A stretch of DNA of 64,000 nt from Cliona cf. orientalis. Taxonomy: Eukaryota; Porifera; Demospongiae; Clionaida; Clionaidae. The DNA is taken from contig OZ005700.1 of assembly GCA_963930775.1 (NCBI GenBank), positions 9,000,609 to 9,064,608 on the forward strand, written 5' to 3'. The notes under the pieces are model-generated. The model was not told where the DNA came from. It did not search any database and saw only the letters and a list, made by a program, of their open reading frames with translations. A program made the translations under genes and the position numbers. Positions 1 through 10,600 of the stretch are shown one piece after another (position 1 is the first letter of the stretch; each line of letters begins with the position of its first letter).

Positions 1-3000
1 GAATTATTTGCGACAATGCGGACAATATTCGAGAGATTCAACCCAATGCATTCCGAGGTGACCAGCCACGTGAACCTTGCACTTTGCTCCCCGCGGTTGA
101 CCTCACAGCTTGGATGGATCCTTGTTACATACGACTCAGCATAAATCCTCAGATGATGAATGCCACTTTTATATCCTTTAGTTTGCAACAGAACTCTTCA
201 GGATCCACACCATCAGCCACTACAATGGTATTCAATGTGACCATACCACAAGGACAAACGTCTGGTTGTCTGCCGTTTCTCTGCCCGACAAAGGAAACCG
301 TAACAAATCTGATGGTGTCTCCGAAAGGCAACACATTAATGGGGTGTTCAGTACAGCCGAATAGTAAGCTCCCTGATAATAATGGAACTGGAGCTATATA
401 TATAGGGAACATTCGCCGTATAAAACAAAGTAGTGGCTTATATAGAAACCTGGACAAGTGTGAAAAGCGTAATTCACATACAGGACTTACATACACATGT
501 GATTCTATGGCACCAAATCAACTCTCAAAGGAGTCACTTGTCAATGTGCAAGAGCTAGCTGGTGAACTACAAGGTCAATCACCTCAAAAAACTGTCCCAA
601 CTCCAGCAAATAAACTATTTGGGAAAGAGATTTCAATCAACGATCCTACGATACCCAAACACATTCAAAAACTCCTACAAGACCAGGTGTTCATGCAGAA
701 GCTATTTCTTCAGAAGGATGATGAAAATGACGACGATGAAGACCCTGACTCGATGGAAACTGTTGTAGGGCTATTGCAAAGTGCTATTGATCAGCTAAAG
801 AACATGGAAGAAAGCGGCAGAATAAGTGAAGACCAGCAAATGCTGGAAGATGGAGAGATGAAGGATCAGAATAACCCCACAGATCTAGAGAGGGAACAGG
901 AAGAAATGGAAAGCAGTAGGTCTCGATCAGGCCCTGGTGGGGCAGAAGCTAATCCTCCAGCCATGCTTGCCTCACAGCTGGCTTGCACTCCACCCCCCAC
1001 AGTGGATCCTTGTTACATACGACTCCGCATAAATCGTCAGATGATGAATGCCACTTTTAGATCCTTTAGTGTGCAAAGATCCACACCATCAGTCACTACA
1101 ATGGAATGTACTGTGACCATACCACAAGGAAAAAGATCTGGTTGTCTGCCGTTTCTCTGCCCAACAAAGGAAGCCTTAACAAATCTCATGGTATCTCCTG
1201 AAAGCAACACATTAATGGGGTGTTCGGTACGGCCGAATCGTAAGCTTCCTGATAATGATAATACGGCACCTGAAGACCAATATATAGGGAACATTTGTCG
1301 CATACGAACAATTAGTGGTTTGTATAGAGCCTGTGACCTGGACAAGTGTGAAAGGTGGTTCTCGCCCACAGGGCTTACATACACATGTGGTTCTATGGGA
1401 CCAGATCAACTCTCAAAGGAGTCACTTGCTGTACAAGAGCTAGCCGGTGAACTACAAGATCAATCACCTCAAAAAATTCAGCTAAAGAACATGGAAGAAG
1501 ACAGCAGAAGTGAAGACCAGCAGATGCTGAAGGATGGAGAGATGAAGGATCAGAATAACCCCACAGATCTAGAGAGGGAACAGGAAGAAATGGAAAGCAG
1601 TAGGTCTCGATCAGGCCCTGGTGGGGCAGAAGCTAATCCTCCAGCCATGCTTGCCTCACAGCTGGCTTGCACTCCATCCCCCACAGTGGATCCTTGTTAC
1701 ATACGACTCCGCATAAATCGTCAGATGATGAATGCCACTTTTAGATCCTTTAGTGTGCAAGGATCCCCACCATCAGTCACTACAATGGAATGCACTGTGA
1801 CCATACCACAAGGAAAAAGATCTGGTTGTCTGCCGTTTCTCTGCCCGACAAAGGAAACCGTAACAAATCTCATGGTATCTCCTGAAAGCAACACAATAAT
1901 GGGGTGTTCGGTACAGCCGAATCGTAAGCTCCCTGATAATGATAATATGGCACCTGAAGACCAATATATAGGGAACATTAGTCGCATACAAATAATTAGT
2001 GGTTTGTATAGAGCCTGTGACCTGGACAAGTGTGAAAGGTGGTTCTCGTTCACAGGGCTTACATACACATGTGGTTCTATGGGACCAGATCAACTCTCAA
2101 AGGAGTCACTTGTTGTGCAAGAGCTAGCCGGTGAAGTACAAGGTCAATCACCTCAAAAAACTCAGCTAAAGAACATTGAAGAAAATGGCGACCAGCAGAT
2201 GCTGAAAGATGGAGAGATGAAGGGTCAGAATAACCCCACAGATCTAGAGAGGGAACAGGAAGAAATGGAAAGCAGTAGGTCTCGATCAGGCCCTGGTGGG
2301 GCAGAAGCTAATCCTCCAGCCATGCTTGCCTCACAGCTGGCTTGCACTCCACCCCCCACAGTGGATCCTTGTTACATACGACTCCGCATAAATCGTCAGA
2401 TGATGAATGCCACTTTTAGATCCTTTAGTGTGCAAAGATCCACACCATCAGTCACTACAATGGAATGTACTGTGACCATACCACAAGGAAAAAGATCTGG
2501 TTGTCTGCCGTTTCTCTGCCCGACAAAGGAAACCTTAACAAATCTCATGGTATCTCCTGAAAGCAACACATTAATGGGGTGTTCGGTACGGCCGAATCGT
2601 AAGCTCCCTGATAATGATAATACGGCGCCTGAAGACCAATATATAGGGAACATTTGTCGCATACGAACAATTAGTGGTTTATATAGAGCCTGTGACCTGG
2701 GAAAGTGTGAAAAGCGTAATTCGCGCACAGGGCTTACATACACATGTGGTTCTACAAGACCAGATCAACTCTCAAAGGAGTCACTTGTTGTGCAAGAGCT
2801 AGCCGGTGAACTACAAGGTCAACCACCTCAAAAAACTCAGCTAAAGAACATGGAAGAAGACGGCAGAAGTGAAGACCAGCAAATGCTGAAGGATGGAGAG
2901 ATGAAGGATCAGAATAACCCCACAGATCTAGAGAGGGAACAGGAAGAAATGGAAAGCAGTAGGTCTCGATCAGGCCCTGGTGGGGCAGAAGCTAATCCTC

Positions 3001-5111
3001 CAGCCATGCTTGCCTCACAGCTGGCTTGCACTCCACCCCCCACAGTGGATCCTTGTTACATACGACTCAGCATAAATCGTCAGATGATGAATGCCACTTT
3101 TAGATCCTTTAGTGTGCAAAGATCCACACCATCAGTCACTACAATGGAATGTACTGTGACCATACCACAAGGAAAAAGATCTGGTTGTCTGCCGTTTCTC
3201 TGCCCGACAAAGGAAACCTTAACAAATCTCATGGTATCTCCTGAAAGCAACACATTAATGGGGTGTTCGGTACGGCCGAATCGTAAGCTCCCTGATAATG
3301 ATAATACGGCGCCTGAAGACCAATATATAGGGAACATTTGTCGCATACAAACAATTAGTGGTTTGTATAGAGCCTGTGACCTGGACAAGTGTGAAAGGTG
3401 GTTCTCGCCCACAGGGCTTAGATACACATGTGGTTCTATGGGACCAGATCAACTCTCAAAGGAGTCACTTGCTGTACAAGAGCTAGCCGGTGAACTACAA
3501 GATCAATCACCTCAAAAAATTCAGCTAAAGAACATGGAAGAAGACGGCAGAAGTGAAGACCAGCAAATGCTGAAGGATGGAGAGATGAAGGATCAGAATA
3601 ACCCCACAGATCTAGAGAGGGAACAGGAAGAAATGGAAAGCAGTAGGTCTCAATCAGGCCCTGGTGGGGCAGAAGCTAATCCTCCAGCCATGCTTGCCTC
3701 ACAGCTGGCTTGCACTCCACCCCCCACAGTGGATCCTTGTTACATACGACTCCGCATAAATCGTCAGATGATGAATGCCACTTTTAGATCCTTTAGTGTG
3801 CAAAGATCCACACCATCAGTCACTACAATGGAATGCACTGTGACCATACTACAAGGAAAAAGATCTGGTTGTCTGCCGTTTCTCTGCCCGACAAAGGAAA
3901 CCGTAACAAATCTCATGGTATCTCCTGAAAGCAACACATTAATGGGGTGTTCGGTACAGCCGAATCGTAAGCTCCCCGATAATGATAATATGGCACCTGA
4001 AGACCAATATATAGGGGACATTAGTCGCATACAAATAATTAGTGGTTTGTATAGAGCCTGTGACCTGGACAAGTGTGAAAGGTGGTTCTCGTTCACAGGG
4101 CTTACATACACATGTGGTTCTATGGGACCAGACCAACTCTCAAAGGAGTCACTTGTTGTGCAAGAGCTAGCCGGTGAACTACAAGGTCAATCACCTCAAA
4201 AAACTCAGCTAAAGAACATTGAAGAAAATGGCGACCAGCAGATGCTGAAAGATGGAGAGATGAAGGATCAGAATAACCCCACAGATCTAGAGAGGGAACA
4301 GGAAGAAATGGAAAGCAGTAGGTCTCGATCAGGCCCTGGTGGGGCAGAAGCTAATCCTCCAGCCATGCTTGCCTCACAGCTGGCTTGCACTCCACCCCCC
4401 ACAGTGGATCCTTGTTACATACGACTCCGCATAAATCGTCAGATGATGAATGCCACTTTTAGATCCTTTAGTGTGCAAAGATCCACACCATCAGTCACTA
4501 CAATGGAATGTACTGTGACCATACCACAAGGAAAAAGATCTGGTTGTCTGCCGTTTCTCTGCCCGACAAAGGAAACCTTAACAAATCTCATGGTATCTCC
4601 TGAAAGCAACACATTAATGGGGTGTTCGGTACGGCCGAATCGTAAGCTCCCTGATAATGATAATACGGCGCCTGAAGACCAATATATAGGGAACATTTGT
4701 CGCATACGAACAAGTAGTGGTTTGTATAGAGCCTGTGACCTGGACAAGTGTGAAAGGCGTGAAAAGCGTAATTCGCGCACAGGGCTTACATACACATGTG
4801 GTTCTACAAGACCAGATCAACTCTCAAAGGAGTCACTTGTTGTGCAAGAGCTAGCCGGTGAACTACAAGGTCAACCACCTCAAAAAATTCAGCTAAAGAA
4901 CATGGAAGAAGACGGCAGAAGTGAAGACCAGCAGATGCTGAAGGATGGAGAGATGAAGGGTCAGAATAACGCCACAGATCTAGAGAGGGAGCAGGAAGAA
5001 ATGAAAAGCAGTGAGTCTCGATCTCGCCCTAGGCCTGGTGGAGCACAAGCTGATCCTCTATCAGAGCTTATCTCACAGCTGCAGAGTGCTGTTGACAAAC
5101 TTGACGGTTAG
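1..5111 (+). CDS. Secreted haem peroxidase copy 1, C-terminal part with seven Cys-rich repeats (5' end outside window)
   Basis: One open frame runs from the left edge to the TAG at 5109-5111. The first 100 bases match the end of the peroxidase domain in copy 2 (10022 onwards), so this is the last exon of a paralogous animal haem peroxidase whose catalytic part lies to the left. From 114 the protein consists of seven tandem units of about 225 residues starting at 114, 1002, 1686, 2361, 3045, 3729 and 4404. Each unit has a Cys-rich half (key signatures PCYIRL, NATF, SGCLPFLC, LMGC, YTCGS) and a charged Glu/Gln-rich linker that probably forms helices. The first unit has an extra acidic insert (about 595-800). 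The tail ends in VDKLDG as in copy 2. AATAAA lies at 5126-5131. The peroxidase assignment is by homology to copy 2; I do not recognise the repeat domain. Confidence 0.85.
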   Translation, partial: IICDNADNIREIQPNAFRGDQPREPCTLLPAVDLTAWMDPCYIRLSINPQMMNATFISFSLQQNSSGSTPSATTMVFNVTIPQGQTSGCLPFLCPTKETVTNLMVSPKGNTLMGCSVQPNSKLPDNNGTGAIYIGNIRRIKQSSGLYRNLDKCEKRNSHTGLTYTCDSMAPNQLSKESLVNVQELAGELQGQSPQKTVPTPANKLFGKEISINDPTIPKHIQKLLQDQVFMQKLFLQKDDENDDDEDPDSMETVVGLLQSAIDQLKNMEESGRISEDQQMLEDGEMKDQNNPTDLEREQEEMESSRSRSGPGGAEANPPAMLASQLACTPPPTVDPCYIRLRINRQMMNATFRSFSVQRSTPSVTTMECTVTIPQGKRSGCLPFLCPTKEALTNLMVSPESNTLMGCSVRPNRKLPDNDNTAPEDQYIGNICRIRTISGLYRACDLDKCERWFSPTGLTYTCGSMGPDQLSKESLAVQELAGELQDQSPQKIQLKNMEEDSRSEDQQMLKDGEMKDQNNPTDLEREQEEMESSRSRSGPGGAEANPPAMLASQLACTPSPTVDPCYIRLRINRQMMNATFRSFSVQGSPPSVTTMECTVTIPQGKRSGCLPFLCPTKETVTNLMVSPESNTIMGCSVQPNRKLPDNDNMAPEDQYIGNISRIQIISGLYRACDLDKCERWFSFTGLTYTCGSMGPDQLSKESLVVQELAGEVQGQSPQKTQLKNIEENGDQQMLKDGEMKGQNNPTDLEREQEEMESSRSRSGPGGAEANPPAMLASQLACTPPPTVDPCYIRLRINRQMMNATFRSFSVQRSTPSVTTMECTVTIPQGKRSGCLPFLCPTKETLTNLMVSPESNTLMGCSVRPNRKLPDNDNTAPEDQYIGNICRIRTISGLYRACDLGKCEKRNSRTGLTYTCGSTRPDQLSKESLVVQELAGELQGQPPQKTQLKNMEEDGRSEDQQMLKDGEMKDQNNPTDLEREQEEMESSRSRSGPGGAEANPPAMLASQLACTPPPTVDPCYIRLSINRQMMNATFRSFSVQRSTPSVTTMECTVTIPQGKRSGCLPFLCPTKETLTNLMVSPESNTLMGCSVRPNRKLPDNDNTAPEDQYIGNICRIQTISGLYRACDLDKCERWFSPTGLRYTCGSMGPDQLSKESLAVQELAGELQDQSPQKIQLKNMEEDGRSEDQQMLKDGEMKDQNNPTDLEREQEEMESSRSQSGPGGAEANPPAMLASQLACTPPPTVDPCYIRLRINRQMMNATFRSFSVQRSTPSVTTMECTVTILQGKRSGCLPFLCPTKETVTNLMVSPESNTLMGCSVQPNRKLPDNDNMAPEDQYIGDISRIQIISGLYRACDLDKCERWFSFTGLTYTCGSMGPDQLSKESLVVQELAGELQGQSPQKTQLKNIEENGDQQMLKDGEMKDQNNPTDLEREQEEMESSRSRSGPGGAEANPPAMLASQLACTPPPTVDPCYIRLRINRQMMNATFRSFSVQRSTPSVTTMECTVTIPQGKRSGCLPFLCPTKETLTNLMVSPESNTLMGCSVRPNRKLPDNDNTAPEDQYIGNICRIRTSSGLYRACDLDKCERREKRNSRTGLTYTCGSTRPDQLSKESLVVQELAGELQGQPPQKIQLKNMEEDGRSEDQQMLKDGEMKGQNNATDLEREQEEMKSSESRSRPRPGGAQADPLSELISQLQSAVDKLDG
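114..5050 (+). repeat. Coding tandem repeat, seven units of 675-888 bp with a three-unit higher-order repeat
   Basis: Units begin at 114, 1002, 1686, 2361, 3045, 3729 and 4404, with spacings 888, 684, 675, 684, 684, 675. Units 2-3-4 (1002-3044) and 5-6-7 (3045 on) form a duplicated block of 2043 bp. Units 2 and 5 share CERWFSPTG and LAVQEL; units 3 and 6 share CERWFSFTG and the shorter NIEENGDQQ linker; units 4 and 7 share KRNSRTG and SGSTRPDQL-type ends. Each unit has about ten cysteines and one N-glycosylation sequon (NAT). Confidence 0.93.
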
Positions 5112-6268
5112 TTATAGTGTCACAAAATAAACAGTGATATCAACAGATGTATATAGCTAGTGAGTAGATTTGTAGTTAGTATAATTTTAATTATACAGGT
5201 AGTGTAGAAGAGTGAAAGTTTTTTCAATAATTGCACTAGATCTATCAAAGAACTTCTTTTCAGTACCTGGAGTGTAGCTGTATAGTTGCAGGAATAAAGT
5301 TAGTTTTGTTGTTGTATATAGCCAATGGATTTGTTTACTGATACTTTCTCAAATTTGATGTTCCCCTCACTAGTAGCTACTGTTTGCTATCATTTATCAT
5401 AATCATGGAAACTTTCAAAGTCGAAAATTCTGTAAATATAACAGTATAGTGATTTAATACCACCAACATTAAATACAATTTCCCCCATTGCTGGGAAACA
5501 GTATGCAAGTACTGAACCCATATTATCATCATACATTATAGGGAAACTGAGTACAGTGCTATACCATAATCACACTTTGTTTGTGCTCTTAGGGAAACAA
5601 TAGCACAATGATTATTATGGGGTGCCAAGTCACAGTGTTTACAGCTAAATGCTGTATCTCTCACTGATATAGCATAAAATTAATAATTATGATACAAGTT
5701 ATATAATATACATCTGCTGAGTTTGCATAATGATATAATTATCTAGATAAGAATAATTATTATAAATGTATAATAATTTATAATAATATGGATCAGGTAT
5801 ATTATAGCTGCTAATTCATTATACATGTGCGTTTGTCAGTTCTCTCTGTACAAACTTCACTTTGATTGGCAGTTTATACTTTGCCTGTATGAAGGCCAGC
5901 TTGGCAGTGCTGGCCGAGGGACTAGTGAACTCAACAATCATCTTTCCTGCCTTCACGTTGGCTATGAAGTGATCCACAGAACCTTTCCCCTTCCCCATAC
6001 GCACTTCCAGCGGCTTCTTAGTCACAGGAATATGAGGGAATGTTCTGATCCAAATCTTTAGCCCCTTTCTCCCCACAGTCTTTAAGATGGCCATCCTAGC
6101 CGCTTCTATCTGCGCGGCCTTCAGCCTGATGCTCTCACAAGCATAGATCCCGTAGTCTCCAAAGTGAAGAGGGGGCTTGGTCACACCTTCTGGGGGAACA
6201 ACTGGCAAAACTGCTCGGATGTTCTTGTGTGACTTGCGATATTTCATTCTATTTGGTCGCAGCAACAT
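5112..6268. repeat. Segmental duplication, copy 1 (peroxidase 3' flank plus MRPL16 exon)
   Basis: Apart from small indels and substitutions, 5112-6268 repeats 12305-13452: the peroxidase 3' flank, about 700 bp of non-coding AT-rich DNA, then the antisense MRPL16 exon. Similarity stops abruptly at the MRPL16 ATG (6268 against 13452-13456). To the left, the peroxidase tails are also homologous (1-113 matches 10022-10135). No gene is visible in 5112-5818 apart from the polyadenylation signals AATAAA at 5126 and 5293. Confidence 0.92.
5819..6268 (-). CDS. MRPL16: Mitochondrial ribosomal protein L16, duplicated exon lacking its transit-peptide exon
   Basis: 149 codons from ATG 6268 to the stop at 5819, nearly identical to the second exon of the complete copy at 13001-13616. 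The body is a bacterial-type uL16: N-terminal LLRPNRMKYRKSHK, then PHIPVTKKPLEVRMGKGKG, the rRNA-binding core of L16. It would serve in the large subunit of the mitochondrial ribosome. The 5' exon encoding the targeting peptide and the upstream splice acceptor are missing. Instead the sequence continues in frame into an antisense peroxidase pseudogene. A CT dinucleotide length difference near 5843 changes the last residues (RELTNAHV, versus RTDKHTCIMN in the other copy). It is probably a non-functional or chimeric copy, although the L16 frame is intact. Confidence 0.75.
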   Translation of the reverse strand: MLLRPNRMKYRKSHKNIRAVLPVVPPEGVTKPPLHFGDYGIYACESIRLKAAQIEAARMAILKTVGRKGLKIWIRTFPHIPVTKKPLEVRMGKGKGSVDHFIANVKAGKMIVEFTSPSASTAKLAFIQAKYKLPIKVKFVQRELTNAHV

Positions 6269-7084
6269 GTGAGTGAATTGTTTATCGACAGGAGGGCGAC
6301 CCTGGACTATGTCGAGACTGATGATCCGAGGGCTCGGATTTGGAGGTGCAAATGGTCCAGCAAAAAGAGGTGATCCTGTGCTCTGTATCTATCCTCGAAG
6401 AGTGCTAATGCCATCTTCGTACTGAGGTAGAATCAAACGCTGGAATGGAGTATTGGCAGCTCCCCAAGTGGGGTGTAGGGGATTGTTGCAGGTGCCATCA
6501 ATAGTGCGATATTTCAAACTATTAAGGTGGCAATTTGGAGTGGGGGTTGCATCTTATCATCCTGATTCTGTATACAGTCTAGCTATCTCTTCCTCGGTTA
6601 GAAGACTCCCAGGGGTGAGTAAAAGCTCCGCCATCTGTTCCGAGATCTGTATGCTTCAAGCGTTTGCCATTCTTCTGATCTTCCTTTCAGCACAGTGGAC
6701 CACGTCTTCATACAGCACCCTGGCCTCTCCTTGGGCTAGTGCTGCTGGAGAAGCAAGACTGTGTTCATACCTGTGGCCAAAACATGGATTATTAAGTAGA
6801 ATCTGATATAATTATAGATCCAATACTCATTAAATTTACCTCTTTATGGGCTTGTTGCTTTCTGCTAGCACACATGACACATGCTCCTTTGCTTCACAAA
6901 TGGAAGCTTCAATGAGAGCTGCTCGATCTGCAATTGCAAAAAATAGTGTAATTCTATTATTATTATTATAGCTAATTAACTGCTATAAATTCTCTCCCTC
7001 ACCAGCAGTATCTGCTTTGAATCCCTGAATTAAGGCAATACTACAAATACTAACAAAGACCAAGAAACTCAGCCACCGTGACAT
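6269..7084 (-). pseudogene. Haem peroxidase pseudogene, N-terminal fragment, truncated and joined to MRPL16 copy 1
   Basis: Reading leftwards from ATG 7084, exon 1 (7003-7084) encodes a signal peptide (MSRWLSFLVFVSICSIALIQ). Exon 2 is 6840-6927 and exon 3 runs from 6770. The sequence is colinear with copy 2 (CAERKI versus KAERKI; CNNPL versus CNNLQNPLFG; GPFAPPNPSPR versus GPFSPPNPSPR). In-frame stops occur at 6656-6658 (TGA), 6554-6559 (TGA TAA) and 6389-6391 (TAG), with no frameshift. The peroxidase ends at FTH just before the distal-His motif, and the frame continues directly into the MRPL16 ATG at 6268. All catalytic parts are missing. Unlike copy 2, the N-terminal region is split by two introns. 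It lies head-to-head with copy 2. Confidence 0.85.
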
Positions 7085-7648
7085 TCTTTAATCTGAGCTA
7101 CAGCTATACTGTGCTTTCACCGAGAGGCGATGCTGCAGATACAATTCTACAGCTCATAGGGGAACATTTTAAAAATGACTGCTCAGTCCCGGCAGTGACC
7201 ATGGGCCAACAATCAAACATGTAACACTACTCTTACACATACCCTCACATGATTTGGATGCAATACAGTAATGTCTATTAGAGTATTATTTTTGTTTCAC
7301 ATGCTGATATGTAGCACTACTGTTCCAGTATCGTGGCTATCGTCAGTGGATCATGCTCAGTATTATGAATTGAGTTCAGGTTCAGTGGCGATGCATAATT
7401 AAATAATGTCATGTAGCTTCTTGACATGATCATGTATATGACATCGTCATAGTAATATTGATTGTATTTTCGAAGTATATCACGCATGCGCAATACTCTA
7501 AACAAAATGAAATCGAAACAACACAGACATAAGCTTACACACCCACCTGCAACTTGTCTGGCCACTTGCTTATATAAAAAGGCGTGAGATAGTGGGATCA
7601 GCGAGCCTGGGATCGAGCCATTCAGGATCATTAAATTTCTGGACGACT
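7085..7648. promoter_or_regulatory. Divergent promoter region of the peroxidase pair, with TATA box and NRF1-like site
   Basis: There are 564 bp between the start codon of the antisense pseudogene (7084) and that of peroxidase copy 2 (7649). A TATA box (TATATAAAAA) lies at 7571-7580, about 70 bp before the copy 2 ATG, so transcription probably starts near 7600. ACGCATGCGCA at 7482-7492 is the reverse complement of TGCGCATGCGT, an NRF1-type palindrome. Function is inferred from position and motif only. Confidence 0.6.
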
Positions 7649-10600
7649 ATGGCGATCATTACTTGGCTGCTTTTTGTTAGCCAGCTCTGGACTGCCAGCA
7701 TCATCTCAGCAAGTGTGACCAGAGAAGAATTGGTCGCAGAAGCCATTCAAGAAGTGAAGCATGGTGTAAGCTACAGTACTAGTGCAGCAGCTGGTGCACT
7801 TTCTGAACCCAAAACTTCAGCTCAGCTACTTAATGCTTTCAAACGAGCATCCATGGAATCAGTGGAGGAGGGAAATAAGCAGCTTATGTTTGAAGAGATG
7901 GTAAATAAAGCTGAAAGAAAGATCCTAGAGAACGAGCAAAAGGCTAAGAGTGGTCTGAAGAATGGAGCAGAAACTCAAGCTGAAGGTTTAGCCAGGGAAC
8001 TTTTTCACAAGCCAGGAAGTATCCTAAACAAAGATGAGATTGCTAGTATTCTGCAGGAATCGGGATGCACTGAAGTCACGACGCAAGCTCCGGACTGCTC
8101 AGATGCCAAAACCCAACAGTTCCGTACAGTCACTGGAGTCTGCAATAATCTACAAAATCCACTCTTTGGAGCTGCTCATACGCCATTTTCACGACTCATT
8201 CCGGCTCAGTACGAAGACGGTCTCAGCAAACTGCGTGGTGCCATGCAGAATATGGAGAATAGCTTGCTAACGGAGGGACCATTCAGTCCTCCAAACCCCA
8301 GCCCTCGCCTAGTCAGCATTTCAGCTGTAACTGATCGCCCAATCGACGACGAACGCTTTTCACATATTTTGATGCAGTGGGGTCAGTTTCTTGACCATGA
8401 TCTTGACCTGGCACCTGCTTTTATGATGGTGGACTGCAGCGAATGCAGCAATACGGACAAGAGGTGTGCATCATTTCGTGTGCCAGCTGACGATCCCACT
8501 TTTGGGAACTCTAGCTCAAGCCGAGTCTGTCATTCATTCGTGCGCAGTCTTCCCGTCTGCCAGAAGTCTCCTGACGGAAGCGTTACACCTCGACAACAAG
8601 CGAACGAGTTAACTTCTTTCATTGACGGCTCGCAAATTTATGGATCGAGTGAGAAGGTGATGAACGCTGTGAGAGCAAGTGGTAGTGGAAGACTGCGAAC
8701 TGGTCAAAAAATACCAGGTAAGAATTAATGATATAAGGCATGTTGATGTGAGTAGGGAAAAAATTGTGCATTGTGTTTATTGTCAGTGTATGTAGCCATG
8801 CTACAAAGTGTACATGTTGTGCTTGTTTTAATGTGTGTGTGGCATTCATAGCAGCTGCATATATGCTGTAGGTTGTTTTTCAATTCTTCCGAGTTCCATG
8901 AGATTGGATACAATATCATGCATGAATAAAGATTCAAATAACGATGGTCATGCCTTGTGTTATAATAATGAGTGAGAAAATCTCCCCTTCGATGATGATT
9001 GAATTCAATGAGCTATGTTGTATCCCATAGACTGTTTCTCACCATACAATAATATTTTCCAGATAATGGAGGGCCATCCCTGCCTATTGACACTGGTGAT
9101 CTAGTGGAATGTCTTGGCGGTCACAACTGCTTCCTAGCTGGTGATGTAAGGGTCAACGAACAGCTAGGGCTGCTTACCATGCACACCATTTGGATGAGGG
9201 AGCACAACCGCATTGCCGATGAACTGGAAAGGCTTAACACAAGATGGGACAGCGAGACAGTATTCCAAGTGGCAAGACAGATCGTCGGTGCTGAGCTACA
9301 AAAGATCACGTTCCAAGACTACCTGCCACTCCTGCTAGGAAAGGGGATTGAACTGATGCCTGATTTTTCCTATGATGCTAACACTGATCCGGGGATCCCT
9401 AATGCATTTGCCACAGCTGCCTTTCGATTTGGACACAGCCAGATACGTCCGCAATTTGATCGTCTCGATCAAACCTTTCAGCCACTGAGTATCGGACCAC
9501 TGAGCCTAATTGACTCTTTCTTCCAGCCAAACCAGTATGCAGCTAGCAATGGTACCGATCCCATCCTTAGAGGGCTTCTGGCTAGACAAGCGAGGAGAAC
9601 CGACGAATTTGTCAACGATGTGCTCACTAACCACCTCTTCCAAACGAATGCCTCCTCACATGGAATGGACTTAGCTTCACTGAACATCCAGCGAGGGCGT
9701 GACCACGGTCTGCCACCCTACATGACGTGGAAAAGATGGGCAAAGAGGCAGTGTGGCGTAAGCAGTGATTTCAACAGCGACCTCACGATGATACACCTCC
9801 TACAAACCTATGGAACTCTGGAGACGGTTGATCTCTGGGTGGGCGGTTTAGCGGAAAAGCCACTGCCTGGTGGGGTGCTCGGCGCAACATTTGCTTGCAT
9901 TTTTGCCAAGACTTTCTCAGCAATCCGGAATGGAGATCGATTCTATTACAATAATACAGATCTTTCCAATGCTACATTTACAAGTCGACAGCGTGCTGCC
10001 ATTAATAATGCTAGCCTATCTCGAATTATTTGCGACAATGCGGACAATATTCAAGAGATTCAACCCAATGCATTCCGAGGTGACCAGCCACGTGAACCTT
10101 GCACTTTGCTCCCCACGGTTGACCTCACGGCTTGGATGGATCCTTGTTACATACAACTCAGCATAAATCCTCAGATGATTAACGCCACTTTTAGATCCTT
10201 TAGTGTGCAACAGAACTCTTTAGGATCCACACCACCTACAACAATGGAATTCATTGCGACCATACCACAAGGACAAACGTCTGGTTGTCTGCCGTTTCTC
10301 TGCCCGACAAAGGAAACCGTAACAAATCTGATGGTGTCTCCTGAAGGCAACACATTAATGGGGTGTTCAGTACAGCTGAATAGTAAGCTCCCTGATAATA
10401 TGGGAACTGGAGCTACATACATAGGGAACATTCGCCGTATAAAACAACGTAGTGGCTTATATAGAGAGCTGGACAAGTGTGAAAAGCGTAATTCGCGCAC
10501 AGGGCTCGAGTACACATGTGGTTCTACAAGATCAGATCAACTCTCAAAGGAGTCACTTGTTGTGCAAGAGCTAGTCGGTGAACTACAAGGTCAATCACCT

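Noticed and set aside
1037..4820. Series of regularly spaced antisense open frames of about 115 and 65 codons
   Set aside because: They repeat with the period of the sense array and are mirror frames of the peroxidase repeat; no independent start context or domain.
6453..6806. Plus-strand frame of 117 codons
   Set aside because: It is the shadow of the antisense peroxidase pseudogene, whose colinearity with copy 2 is clear.
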